From Telopea speciosissima (lineage: Eukaryota > Streptophyta > Magnoliopsida > Proteales > Proteaceae), in contig NC_057925.1 in the NCBI RefSeq assembly GCF_018873765.1, forward strand, positions 8,815,568-8,879,567: 64,000 nt of DNA, written 5' to 3'. Positions within the stretch are counted from its first letter, which is position 1; the number at the start of each line of letters is the position of its first letter. Positions 43,401-54,949 of the stretch are shown piece by piece. A model generated the notes under the pieces. It searched no databases. It had not been told where the DNA came from and worked only from the letters and a program-made list of their open reading frames with translations. The position numbers were made by a program, and so were the translations under genes.

Positions 43401-45833
43401 TCAACTGGGATGAGAATGGCTTTGCTGCGCTAATGCTAATGCTCCTCCCTGGGCTAACAAACAACGTCGACGGTTGTGCCCTGGTTTTTTGCATGCACTA
43501 CAGTTTGATGGCCCACGACCTTCCCTCTCCGGGCCTACACAACGACGACCATGCTCATCCATCTCATTCTGCAATTGCACTGACTGTGGCCGACCTCTGC
43601 TACGTTCCCTATCTGGGGGAGGGACTATGCTAGGTCCTTCATGAGGAGGCCAGGAGCCTATGTCAGGTACAGAATGAAAACCTGGAGCATATGTTAGTGC
43701 AAAAGTGTCGACTTTATACCAATCATCAACAAAAGTCTGGGGATCCAACATAATTGACTGGCAGGCTGCAATCACATGCGAGCATGGATAGCCATAAATC
43801 TGAAGTTTTCCACATGTACACATGCGGGCCCCTAGATTTACAACATGGGTATGAGGCTCGCCTTTAGTTCCTTTGGTAATCACTTCGAAGACATCAGGTA
43901 CATCATTTAACCACTTAACCCCATGCCCTGATGCTCTGTTCCTATAACATGCAAGTTTTCCCTCAACAAGTGGAGTGAACTGTGACCCATATGCTGCCAC
44001 CTGCTCCCTTCGTGTGATGAAGTAGGTATTCAAGCGGTAAAATGTTAGTCTCACTAACGCTGTTATTGGCAATGCACGAGCTCCTTTCAGTACACTGTTG
44101 ATGGTTTCTGACATGTTTGTTGTCATGATTCCAAAACGATGGAAATCATCATGTGCAAGAGCCCATTGCAGAGCAGGAATTTCATCTATCCATTGCCGAG
44201 CATCCAGACTAATGTTTGTTATTAACTCCATAATCGTATCATACTTTTGAGGTTGATTGTGCTCCGCAGCCCTAATGAGAAGGTTCTTTATAGCAGCATC
44301 ATGAAACCTTCTATTAAAATTGCTGGCTAAGTGGCGCATGCAAATGCGATGAAAGGCATTTGGTTCTTCCCACTCAGGCCTCCTCATTGCCACCAAGATA
44401 TCATTGTGGCAATCCGATATAATACAAAGTCCACTTTGTTTACCGACAATCTCACTAATATTATCCAAAAACCATGACCAGCTACTCTCGTTCTCCTTCA
44501 CAACAATGGCAAATGCAAGGGGAAACAAACCATTGTTCCCATCAATTCCAGTTGCAATTAACAGCATTCCTCCATACTTCCCGGACAATTGTGTGCTGTC
44601 AATGCTTATAACAGGCCGACAATGCTTGAATCCCTCAATTGTGGGGCCAAATGCCCAAAATACACGCTTGAATACACTGGACTGATCACTTACATGCTCC
44701 GATTGTAACAAGACAATGGTGCCAGGGTTTGTCATTTTCAACGCATTGAGATATCTTGGCAATAAGGCATACGATTCTTCCCAATTGCCAAATATCTTCT
44801 CAAACGCCTTCTGTTTTGCCTTCCATGCCTTCATGTATGAAATATTATAGTCATAGGTATTTGCCATATGTGCCTGAATTGCCGCCGGTGTGATTGATAG
44901 TTGAGCTTTGACCATCCCCAGTATTTTACTACAAATGAATTCAGCATCTAACTGTGCATGGTCCTGGTTAATGCTGGGCTTGACACAAGTGTGTGGCCCT
45001 GCATATTTTGTAATGGCAAAACATGAAGAGGAATTCTTCTTCAAAGATGCACGAAGTCTCCACAGACAACCTTTATTTTTACACTTCAGAGCCAGCAACG
45101 ACGGAGTTGACTCTAGAACAATGTACTGCTGATGTGCTCTGATAGCATACTCTTTCACAGTTTGCTGTAATTGTTGTTTCGTTTGAAATATTTGGCCGAC
45201 ATGTAGCACATCTTTTACATTATCTGGAACAACTAGTACTCCTGGTACATGGTTGCTGGCAACCGCATCATTCACCCAGCTTGCATTTGTGAACTCATCA
45301 ATAGGTTCCCGTTCAACCTCTGCCATATTGTTGTTGGCATTAGCTTCTGACACCCAGGCATTTCCCTCTGTCTCATTTAGTTCCTGAACAGGATCCCCAG
45401 TCCCATCCTCCTCACTTCCAACATTGTTGTGGGGAGACTCCTCTCTTCCCTCATCATAGCCTGAACCACTTTGGACAAGTACTAGATCGTCCCTTCCACT
45501 CTCAATGTGTAAAGCTTCATTTTCCAAGTACAACTCCACAGCATGTACATCGGGGTGTCGCCCCAATTCAAGCATTATCTCAGTGGAATCTTTGTCATCT
45601 ATCATGTAGGCTATGTATCCCCTAGACACTGGATATCTACAAGTAATCTTGATATCAAACTGCCTCCTGTCATAGCCAGTTATCTCATACATTTTATCCA
45701 ACAACTCTGAATGACTAATATTATGGTTGACCCTGATTCCCTTCAGCTTACCACCTTCATAATCCAAACCCAGTGATGCAGTTGTAATCTTCCCATTCCA
45801 ACGACACATAAGTGTTACCATCCGATCCGCCAT
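43401..45833 (-). CDS. MULE-type transposase-derived protein (PB1-like, DDE, SWIM, zinc knuckle)
   Basis: One uninterrupted 810-codon frame. Residues 1-105 form a PB1-like N-terminus (MADRMVTLMCRWNGK ... DIKITCRYPVSRGY) followed by an acidic linker. About 215-290 is a FAR1/MuDR-type DNA-binding region (KQQLQQTVKEYAIRAHQ, ALKCKNKGCLWRLRA). The MULE transposase core follows with apparent catalytic D412 (ISIDSTQLSGKYGG), D474 (IISDCHND) and E576 (TTNMSETINSV). A SWIM finger uses C672, C674, C684 and H686; a CCHC knuckle (CSACKKPGHNRRRC) lies near 778-791. An intact frame, a probable spliced 5' UTR exon and no visible terminal repeats near the ORF suggest a domesticated MUSTANG/FAR1-like gene rather than a mobile copy. 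Cellular role unknown; a nuclear DNA-binding regulator is the inference from related genes. Confidence 0.85.
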   Translation of the reverse strand: MADRMVTLMCRWNGKITTASLGLDYEGGKLKGIRVNHNISHSELLDKMYEITGYDRRQFDIKITCRYPVSRGYIAYMIDDKDSTEIMLELGRHPDVHAVELYLENEALHIESGRDDLVLVQSGSGYDEGREESPHNNVGSEEDGTGDPVQELNETEGNAWVSEANANNNMAEVEREPIDEFTNASWVNDAVASNHVPGVLVVPDNVKDVLHVGQIFQTKQQLQQTVKEYAIRAHQQYIVLESTPSLLALKCKNKGCLWRLRASLKKNSSSCFAITKYAGPHTCVKPSINQDHAQLDAEFICSKILGMVKAQLSITPAAIQAHMANTYDYNISYMKAWKAKQKAFEKIFGNWEESYALLPRYLNALKMTNPGTIVLLQSEHVSDQSSVFKRVFWAFGPTIEGFKHCRPVISIDSTQLSGKYGGMLLIATGIDGNNGLFPLAFAIVVKENESSWSWFLDNISEIVGKQSGLCIISDCHNDILVAMRRPEWEEPNAFHRICMRHLASNFNRRFHDAAIKNLLIRAAEHNQPQKYDTIMELITNISLDARQWIDEIPALQWALAHDDFHRFGIMTTNMSETINSVLKGARALPITALVRLTFYRLNTYFITRREQVAAYGSQFTPLVEGKLACYRNRASGHGVKWLNDVPDVFEVITKGTKGEPHTHVVNLGARMCTCGKLQIYGYPCSHVIAACQSIMLDPQTFVDDWYKVDTFALTYAPGFHSVPDIGSWPPHEGPSIVPPPDRERSRGRPQSVQLQNEMDEHGRRCVGPEREGRGPSNCSACKKPGHNRRRCLLAQGGALALAQQSHSHPS

Positions 45834-45836
45834 ATT

Positions 45837-48340
45837 CTGTCATTGTCAATAAAGAACATTAAATGCTGAGCTATTCAAGTGAAAATAAGCCAAAGCTATA
45901 AGATTACAGAACACATAGCACATCTCCTGGTTCCATGTCATTCAATTTATTAGTTATTACATAAAGAAACCATTCTTTTCTCAACATGAAGTTATCCAAA
46001 GTAAACTACCCCACTAATAATATCAATTTGCACCGCACTGCAGTTTAACTGTTTTCTGTTTGAATTTTTCGTCATGGGTTTGATACAATACTAATTTGCA
46101 TTGCAGAATCAGCAGATGGACCATAAACATGACAGGCCAACCATGATATCCGATTTTGCATGTTTTTTGCGAAGAAAGAATGGTTAAAATAAGGGCTAGG
46201 ACCATTCACTCAACTCTTACGAGCTACAGCAAATTCTTCCTAATTTTCTTGGTGGAAAGATTTATAAATACTTCGATAGAGACAAGAGCAACAACTGAAT
46301 AGGAAACACATTTTGTGGAAATCAATTACAGTAAAACCCACGCCCCTGAGCCCCTCCTCCCTTACTTTCCTGTTGGAGCATTTGTCTGGCAACTTCACTG
46401 AGTCAACTAAAAGAAGTGAGGGTTTACCATTTACCTCATCATGAACAATCTGATCTCACTGCAGGAAAATGCTCTTGATATGAATCTTATCTGTTTAGAC
46501 TTATATACCTCTATCGTCCTGGTTACTGACAGCCCAAAGTCATGTCCAATGGTTCCAAGACAATAATACAGATTTGCAAATCATCAAATACATTAGCCAG
46601 AGTGGATTTCCAAAAGCATTGAAAAGGGTAAAAGTAGGAGAATTAAAGAAACGTCACAAGACATGCACTTCACACAGGCTTATTCCATAAAAAAAAAAAT
46701 TTGTAAACATTTCATACAAAAATCATATCAAAAAACATATGGAAATCCATGCCTCAAAACAAAGGTTCAAGATTAAGATGGAAATTTGATACTCAATTAT
46801 AACTTTCATCAGTTCATCAATCACGTTAAAGGTTTTTTTATTTATTTTTTTTTATATATATAGTTAATCACACTACAAATTCACATTATTCTTCCGTTTT
46901 GGGAGATAGGACCAAACCTATACACAAGAAAAATAAAGTAGCACATTACGTGAACTACATTACTCTATGAAACATCATGAAAATAGAAAATGGCAGACTC
47001 CAAAACAAAAGCACCAGCTGATCGTAGGATTTCAAATGAAAATACAAGGTTCCTGATCACAAATTATTGGCCTAAAATGCATTCTACTGGTTAAACTCAA
47101 AATAATCACACTGGACAGTATTACAGCAGAAAATTTTCCATAAGCATCCTCTAATTTTGGCTGGTTAGTACACAATGTTTGAAATTTCAAGTAAAATCTG
47201 TCAAAAATGGATATTTCAGTTTAGCGTGGAGTGTAATCTCGAACCTTATCTGTAAACAATCAGAAACTTTGCCATGTGCTAATCCTAGTAGCAACAAAAT
47301 ATTCAGACAAAAGACGCATATGAAAACAATTGCTTCAACTTCAACTATTAAGGTATATTAATGATTAAATACATTATAAACCAACAAATGGGACAAATAA
47401 TAATCATCAATAACACTAGTAATCCTTGCAGAATAAACCTAGAGGATAGGCAGGAAGAATAAAAAGTTGCAACTCTTTTCCAACAGAAGTCTGACTAGGA
47501 GTGATAACTTCTTTTAGCATTCTCCCATAAGGAATTTAGATTAAGTCCCACTCCCACATTCCTGAACTCAATTCACATAAAACTTGTAAATGGGAATCAC
47601 TACTTCATAAGTGGATACTTAATTTTAGATTAACTCCAATATCCCAGTCTTGACTTCAGTTTACAGAAGACATGGAAGTTCCAGCTTCTTCCAAAATAAA
47701 TAAATAACTCTCCTTGAGGATTACATGGAAGACCTTCTCGGCGCTGCCACTTACGTGGCAAAGTCCCAACATAAATCTATGATAAAATCTTAGAATGGAA
47801 CTTAACACTGACTTTCTCTTGCTATTTTCCAATTCTTCTACTAATGACCATGTTTCTCAGTCAAGCTGCTGTTCAAATTTGTAGCTGCTTCTATGTTCTA
47901 CGGTTTCAACCTCAGAATCTGGCTCTCCAATCTCCTTTAGGGGTTATATGTCAATTAGTACATTTCCTATACACTGGTCATCACAAGTAGGCTGTCATAG
48001 CAAATTGAGAAGTGAATTTGTTTCCTGATAACGGGTCAGATAGATGATAATGACGAGGAGGCCTCATTATTCTCTCAGACCAAATCCAAACACCTACGAT
48101 GCAATCCCATCAAGTAATTAACCCAGAGAGAAACCCAAGCATGCCCATTAAAGCAGAACATTTGCTCGGAAAGAATCAGGGGAATTAAAGTAAAAGAAAA
48201 AAAGAGGAGCCCAGTTCAACTATCACGCCCAATTCAAGTAGACAATGAAAAGAGACGTTCCATCCGAATTGGATGAATGCCCATCATCAGAGGCCCTATA
48301 CCATGATTATAGTTTCATGTGCAGGAAAAATTGAACTAAC
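45837..48340 (-). other. Probable 5' UTR intron of the MULE-type gene
   Basis: A good acceptor (TTCTTTATTGACAATGACAG, ending at 45837) stands directly before AATATGGCG of the start codon. A donor GTTAGT follows GAGGAAACAG at 48341. The 2.5-kb interval is AT-rich and contains no gene or clear repeat. Confidence 0.55.
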
Positions 48341-48590
48341 CTGTTTCCTCCGAACTCTGAAGGGTGGAAACCAGAGAACTGATTTGCACAAACCTTGCAG
48401 TACTCTAGAGGATGCTTCTCTTGTGTATTCAGATTATGGCTGGGAGGAGAAGAGAGGAAGAAGGAAGGTAGTGACAGAGGTTCAGGTCGACGAGAGTGAC
48501 CGGAAAAGAGAAAAATTCTCGTTGCAAGCGGTCAGAGAACTGTCATTTCGTTCACAGAGAGAGCACACAGTAAAGGGCAAGGGTAAAATG
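48341..48590 (-). other. Probable non-coding first exon and promoter of the MULE-type gene
   Basis: On the minus strand a CT-rich leader (CTACCTTCCTTCTTCCTCTC) runs to the GAGGAAACAG donor. This is typical of plant 5' UTR exons; the start is not defined and no clear TATA box is seen. An RNA-seq junction 48340/45837 would prove it. Confidence 0.5.
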
Positions 48591-49541
48591 GGAAAATAAT
48601 TAAAACATTGCCAGATTGCCTCAAATCCGAACTGGTTGGTCATGGGTTGGTCTGGTCCTCTACTCAAACCAACCCGAATAATAAACTCAAATTTTTCCTT
48701 GGAACTAATACTTTACGCATGAAAAATTTACAAAAGGTTTCCTACACGGCCGCACATGATGCACAGTTGCACATGAGACAATGGTCCCCTTGAAATACTC
48801 TGATTTACCCCATAAAAAGATTCTCTGTAACTACTCATCCAACGGCGGGGACGACTGAAACACGTATATCAAGTCCTCTCAACCGTGGATGGATGGTTGG
48901 ATAGTAGTTGGCCACCTAAGTTGTTGAAGAGGATCCGGATCCATTACCTTTTCTTTAATTTAGAGAATCGTGGATGGGGCATCTACAGCCGCGGTCGTGC
49001 ATGAATCCCTTCTCCAAAAATTTATTTTCCTTGTGTTATTTTCTGCACCTACAATAAAATAAAAATAAGCAATGGATAATGTTATTTTAGGGGGAAAATT
49101 TTTATCTTCTCCCATCTCACTTATGTAGAAAAATAGAAAATAGTATTCAAGCAATCCTAACATTTTCAATAAATTTAAATAGATTGGTCTGCAATCAAGG
49201 ATTTTAAACTCGAAATTGGTGTTGAATCGATTCCAACCAATTTTAATTCAAATCAGATTTGAATTGACCAAATTCAGTTCCGAAAATCCTAGAATAGGCT
49301 ACCTTATATATAGTTCCAATAACCCTAGGATCGGTTGCTCCAAAACAGACAAGATTAAACAATCCTGAACGATTCCTATCCAAATTGACCAAATTAAGGA
49401 ATAGATATCTAACTTTTGAAACAGTGTCTGCAACTCAAGACGAGAATAGCTTTTTTATGATAAAAACTTGTTGTTTTGGTAACAATGATAGAAAACTTAT
49501 AATTGGCTGAGGAAGTGTACTTGTCCACTAAATTTGGGTAT
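48591..49541. other. Spacer left of the gypsy element
   Basis: No gene. Positions 49434-49541 are a diverged copy of 60770-60887, on the other side of the gypsy insertion. Confidence 0.5.
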
Positions 49542-50257
49542 TGTTGCGTGTGAAAACCTCTGGTGCTTGGTTCGCCCGTGGATGAACCTGTAAAAACCAA
49601 GCAATGAGCACAAGAGGGCCGGTGTGGCTCGGCCTAGGACTCTCCGATGCTCAAGTCGGGTCTCCAACGCGACGACGCGTGCTGCGTGGTAAAAGCAAGA
49701 TCATGAATGGTACTCCATACCGGGTATTTATAGAGTGAGGAGGAGACGAGACGGTTGGCAGAGTCCTAGTATGGTAGGAGTCCTTCTTTCGGAAGGTTCT
49801 CTCGCGTAGAGCGGAGTGGAGAGTTATTTTCGAGGTCGGACTCTTATTAAGGTAAGAGTCCATGTAGAGTGCGATTCCGTGATGCGCGGGGATCGTGGCT
49901 CGATCCTATCCCATAATTCTCGGGATGTGTTGACGTGGCGGAGATCCTAGGTGGGGTGCTATGGGAGCCTCAATGGAAGAGGGCTCGGCCTCGGAGGTCG
50001 GCTCAGGGGTCGGCAGAGGAGGTCGGCAAGGGAGCTCGGCCCGGGAGGTTGGTCTCGGCCATGAGTTCGGCTAGGAGTCTATGGGCTGACCTGAGGGGCT
50101 CGGCCTCCGCCAGGCTAGCTCGTTGAGTGCGGTTCTGTCGGTGACTTATCGGAGACGAGGTCGGCCCGGTCTCTGCTTGGCCCAACTCGGTTCTCGGACC
50201 GAGGTCGGGTCGGCCATGTGGCGACCTCGGATAGGAGGGGTGTTTTATGCCTCATCA
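49542..50257 (-). repeat. 3' LTR of the gypsy element
   Basis: 716 bp; minus strand TGATGAGGCATAAAACACCC ... ACACGCAACA. A TATA-like CTATAAATACC (minus) lies at about 49724-49734. Confidence 0.9.
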
Positions 50258-50275
50258 CAGCCCCCACTCATCGAG
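50258..50275 (-). other. Polypurine tract of the gypsy element
   Basis: The minus strand reads CTCGATGAGTGGGGGCTG directly before the 3' LTR. The G-rich core is the expected plus-strand primer. Confidence 0.6.
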
Positions 50276-50507
50276 GGGCTCGGCAGACTCGATGAGTGAA
50301 GTTTCTGAGTCGCTTGTCGGAAGATTCTTGCGGTTGAGCCGAGCTTATTTTTATTGCCGCGGATTTAACGTTGCACGATCCGGACGGTTGGGTTTGATGC
50401 CACGTCGCCAGAGCCATTATGGCAGGCTCGGGAATTTGAAGCGCCCTTTGATGCGGGCCGTTGAATCATCTCGAGCTGCAGTCGCCGTAGGATCGAGAAA
50501 ACCAAGG

Positions 50508-50520
50508 ATTATAAATAGGC
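50508..50520 (+). promoter_or_regulatory. Opposite-strand TATA box inside the gypsy element
   Basis: ATTATAAATAGGC on the plus strand, about 250 bp inside the 3' LTR boundary and 170 bp before the first ATG of the opposite-strand unit. Good core-promoter consensus in GC-rich sequence. Confidence 0.55.
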
Positions 50521-50681
50521 GACTCCTAACTATTCATTCCTCAACGCTTTAAGTTATTGACTTCTCGGCAAGCTTGGATCCTTCACTCGGTAGATCTCGG
50601 CGTTTACTTGCTCGCGATCGACTCGGCCGTTGCTTCGTTCGCGCCGGTTCTTCTTCAATCGATAAGTCTTCTCCGCCTAGT

Positions 50682-52990
50682 ATGTCGTTGGTAGTAGTCC
50701 TATGGGCGAGCTGCTCGTCGGGCGCGAGAGGGCGCTAGTCCGAGCCGAGAGCTCCCGCTCGTTCTCCCACCATAGACTGTTGGGCTCGACCTCGGATGAG
50801 CCCGATGTAGTGGAGTTTCGTCGGCCGAGGTGGCCGAGCCTCAGTTACTCATGGAGTCGACCACGCGGCCCAATCCATCGCCGCTGAGACCAGCCGAGAA
50901 CTCCGGTCGTCCTCATCCGATGAGGTATCAAGTGAGGGAGATTCGTCCGAGGTGGGGGGTTGGCTCGGTCGGCTCGTCTGCTGCCGCCCGAGCCGAAGGA
51001 AGGCGATGTCGGCACCGATTCGAGCACGATCACGGAGGACGACCTCGACTATCCGAGGACGACCTATGCCATCCCCGAGGACATTCGGCTCCGAGTTCCT
51101 AACCCCGGTGAGATGGCTCGCTTCTTGAGACCGGCGAGGTGGCTCTGCACGAGACCCCCTTCAAGTATGCGTTCGGGCTCCGTTCTCGGCTGGTGGACGG
51201 ATCTTGGACCACTTCCACCTGTCTCTGGCCCCGGGTGCCGAACTCTTGGCTGGCCGTGTACGGCTTCTACGCCTTGTTCGGCGAGATGGGCCGAGGTGCG
51301 AGCGTGGCGCTTTTTCTCGGCTCTTCTTCTTGAAGAAATCTCCGAGAAGGGGTGGTGCTATACGCCGCCCGATCGGGAAGAGTGTGGCTACGGGCGGCCA
51401 CAAATTTAAGTCGATCGCGCCGACCTTCAATAAGTATTGGAAGCCTCGTTTTTCTTCGCTTCCATTCCCAGACCCTCTCCGAACCGAGTGGAAGGAGATG
51501 AACTGAACTACGTCAATAGGGTACTACCCCGGCCGAGAACGAGATGACATCGCCGGACTGATCTTAGCGTCCGCCCCCGATGTCCTCCGGCCGGGACGAG
51601 GGTTTCTTGGAGGTGGCATATGACCCCTGGTAAGAGCCCGAGCCGGGCCCGTCTCCGTTGTCGAGATGACCCCTTTACTTGATTTTCTTTTTCTTTCGAC
51701 TTATTTTTACATTCTCGGTTTCTCTTGCGGTGGTGGTCACATTCCCCTATGGATACAGCTGGCTACGAGGCCAAGACCATCGATCGAAAGAAGAAAAATG
51801 CGAGAGAAGAAACCCCGGCGAGTCCTCCAAGGCCCCCAAGGGCAAGGCCGTGATGTCGGGGCCATCGGATCTTGTGGTCGGCCTTGAGGCCGAGAAGAAT
51901 ACGGCCCAACCGGGTCTCCGAGGAAGGGGAAAGGCCGAAAAGGCGAGAAGAGCCCGTCGAGACGTCAGCGTCAAAAGCTCTCGGTTAATCGACTAGTGGT
52001 GGTCTTCCGCCGTGGCTTCGCCCGCCAACATCTCCGATATGTCACGGGAGGGCCTCGCCAACAACGTTCCCGTGAGGCTGACACGGGCCTCTTCCCGGGG
52101 ACTCGGCTTTGGACGTCGGCCGCTCATGCCAAAGAATCATTGGATGCGGTCGGCTTCCATCCGACAAGGAGAAGCTCGAGCGTTGCGACCTAAGCTCCTC
52201 TCCACTCTATTTCGGGATTTTCAACATGGTAAGTTTCCTTGTCGGCTTTTTTGATTAGATATGATACGTGTAGTCTGTCTTGATTTTTGTGCTCATGCTT
52301 TTTTGTAGGGCTTTGCCAAGGCAGTGGAGACTATGCTCGCTTTGAGGCTCTTGATCGAGAACTATTCCTTGGACGTCCGGTGCAAGAAGGCTTATCGGGA
52401 TGCCCAGGATGCCGATTCGGAGGCGTCGGGAGACTCAGAGAAGCTCACGCCGCCGAGGCCGAAGTGGAGAGCTCTCGGGCCGAGGTGGTCAGGAGAGAGA
52501 AGGTCCGGACTCTGCAGGCTCGGCTGCCGAGGTGAAGGAGAGGGCCAAGGAAGATCGGCCACGGCTCGGGCGAGGAGGTCGCGACTATCTCCAATCGGAG
52601 GAGTATGCCGATGTCTCGCCATGAGATCGGGAAGCCTCCCCTACGCCGAAGGTTTTGAGGCGGGCCGAGTGAGCTTTTGGTCGAGATCAAGGCGGCGTAC
52701 CCGATCTCAATCTCTCCGTTTTGATGATGATGCTACTACCTTTGCAGGGAGATGGGAGATGAGGAGGGAGCCGAGGTCACCAGGCTCGCCCTTGAGGCAC
52801 TGCTCCGGTCGACGCCTTCCCTCACGGGAGCCGGACCACAAGATCCCGCTGCCGAGCCTATTTCGTGGACACTTCCGAGGTCGCCTCCAAGTCCCCGCCG
52901 AGGAGACCGAGATGTAAAATTTTTTTTTTTTTTTTTTTTTTTGGGGGCCGAACTGCCCGTTTTGTAACCGTGCCGATTAGTCGGCTTATA
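50682..52990 (+). pseudogene. Opposite-strand extra gene of the gypsy element (putative gypsy-type transposon domain)
   Basis: Plus-strand, antisense to gag-pol. A Ser-rich N-terminus is followed by DSSTITEDDLDYPRTTYAIP and EDIRLRVPNPGE (50960-51120), then VALHETPFKYAFGL (about 51135-51180), SWLAVYGFYALFGEMG (51245-51295) and GGHKFKSIAPTFNKYWKPRF (51390-51450). This resembles the plant 'putative gypsy type transposon' (Transposase_28-like) proteins. Splice signals fit an intron at 52229-52308 (CATG|GTAAGTTTCC ... TTTTTTGTAG|GGC); another acceptor is at 52747 (CTACCTTTGCAG). The 3' part is Glu/Arg-rich and coiled-coil-like, and AATGAATGAAACAAC near 52990 could serve polyadenylation. Indels break the frame repeatedly. 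No enzymatic function is established for such ORFs. Confidence 0.55.
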
Positions 52991-53350
52991 ATGAATGAAA
53001 CAACTTATTTTTGCGAATTTGTCTAAGTATTTTAACTCGGCGCCCTTAGCCTTCTTTTCCTTGTGTATTCTTTTTATTTGTGGCCAAAGCCGAAGTCGTT
53101 TCGCTAGCCGAGCTTAGGAACTCGTCTCCTTTTACCCATGTCTCATGTGGTGGCGGTTTCGGCCATGCCATGTCCGAGGTCCATGTGATCCTCGCCTTGG
53201 TTGGTTAGTTCGGCGTTCCCTTCGGTCCGATTGGAGAGGCTATCATATAAGCGGACGCGTGGCCGAGTATCCTTCCCGGCCGAGCCTAATGCCTTAGCTT
53301 AGTTTTGTACTTTGTTAGGCTCGGCCAAATAGGGATGTCTGCGCTCTTGA
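52991..53350. other. Non-coding gypsy 3' region
   Basis: Between the opposite-strand unit and the minisatellite; no gene recognised. Confidence 0.4.
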
Positions 53351-53780
53351 GAGGTCGGCCAGTCTATGAGGACCGGTCTTACGACTTGGCTGCCGACCCA
53401 CGAGGGTTAGTCTTTGAGGTCGGCCAGTCTATGAGGACCGGTCTTACGACTTGGCTGCCGACCCTACGAGGGTCGATCTTTGAGGTCGGCCGGTCTATGA
53501 GGATCGGTCTTACGACTTGGCGCCGACCTATGAGGGTCGGTCTTTGATGTCGGCCAGTCTATGAGGACCGGTCTTACGACTTGCTTGCCTACCTATGAGG
53601 GTCGGTCTTTGAGGTCGGCCGGTCTATGAGGCGAGTCTTACGACCTGGTGCCGACCCATGAGGATCGGTCTTTGATGTCGGCCAGGTCATGAGGACCGGT
53701 CTTACGACTTTCTTTGCCGACCTATGAGGGTCGGTCTTTGAGGTCGGCCTGGTCTATGAGGACCGGTCTTACGACTTTGA
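53351..53780. repeat. 65-bp minisatellite in the gypsy 3' region
   Basis: Seven head-to-tail units start at about 53351, 53416, 53482, 53546, 53611, 53674 and 53740 (63-66 bp apart). Each opens GAGGTCGGCCAGTCTATGAG and contains GACCGGTCTTACGACTTG and a TGAGGGTCGGTCTTT end. Confidence 0.9.
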
Positions 53781-53864
53781 CTTGGGAGCTTGCAAATACG
53801 TTAAGTGGTGGAGAAAGACTTTATTGAATCAAATGTCGGGCGAAGCCGAAACACGCATGCTCAA

Positions 53865-54910
53865 TTATTGAAAAAACTTCTTCAAATTTTTTGAGTTCCA
53901 AGGTCTCAGTACCTTCTTGCCCCGAGTCTGCAAGCGTCGTGCGGGCGAATTTGCTTGGAGACTATGTGCGGGCCTTCCCAATTTGGTGCTAATTTTCCTT
54001 GTTGCCTCGGTTGGGATGCACGAGTTTTCGAGAACAAGGTCCCCTTGACGGAAGTGCCGCTCTTTGACTCTTGAGTCATAGTACTTTGCCGTCTTCGTTG
54101 ATACGCCGCGTTCGGAGTAGGGCCTTTTCTCGGACTTCATCAGGAAGTCAAGGTTGGCTCTTAGCCCATCTTCATAGGTCTTCTCATCGAAGTTGAGCAC
54201 TCGTGCGATGAAGCCATAACTTCAATCGGGCGAGGGCTTTGTCCCATAAGCGAGGCAAAAGGACTCTCCCGGTTGGAGTTCTTATAGTCGTCCGATATGC
54301 CCATAGGACGCTTGGGAGTTCTTCCATCCATCTCCCTTGGCCTCATCTAACCTTCTCTTAATGCCGGCGAGTAATGTTCGGTTGGACACTTCTACTTGTC
54401 CATTTGCTTGTGGATGAGCTACCGAGATGGGTCGGAAGTCAATGTAGAAGTGCTCGCAGAACTCTCGGAAGGTCGGGTTATTGAATTACGTGCCATTATC
54501 GGTGATGAGAACTTTCGGTAGCCCAAACCGGTAGATGACCTTATCTCGAAAAAATTTCTCCATGTTCTTTCTCATGATGGTGGCAAGGGGCTCGGCCTCG
54601 ACCCACTTGGTGAAGTAATCGATCGCTACTACTACGTACTTTCTATTTCCGATGCTGGGTGAAATCTCTGAGAATGTCCATTCCCCACATAGCGAATGGG
54701 ATTGGGCTCAAGCATTGAGGTTAACTTTGTTCTTTGGTCGGCTTGGGATTGGCGCGAGCAGTTGGCACTTCTCACACGTCTTCACGTATCTCATGGCCTC
54801 TTCTTGCATTCTTGGCCAATAGAATCCTTGCAAGTATCTTGTATGCAAGAGCTCGGCCACCCATATGACTCCCGCATATTCCCTCATGTACCTCGGCCAA
54901 TGCATATTCT
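53865..54910 (-). pseudogene. Gypsy integrase
   Basis: A zinc-binding region (YWPRMQEEAMRYVKTCEKCQ, about 54770-54830), core text VLITDNGT, then a premature TAA, FREFCEHFYIDFRPISVAHP and QANGQVEVSNRTLLAGIKRR (about 54510-54345), and C-terminal RVKERHFRQGDLVLEN (about 54075-54030). Frameshifts and the stop inside the core show it is inactive. Confidence 0.85.
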
Positions 54911-54949
54911 CCCCTTTTGGTCCCGAGGCATCGGAGAAGGGGGTGAGAT

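Noticed and set aside
50247-52967. Many overlapping plus- and minus-strand ORFs of 60-200 aa in the GC-rich region
   Set aside because: GC-rich sequence has few stops. Only the blocks with recognisable gypsy or opposite-strand ORF homology were kept.
53351-53780. Regular 65-bp repeats resembling a CRISPR array
   Set aside because: There are no unique spacers between repeats, and the units lie inside a plant gypsy element. It is a minisatellite.
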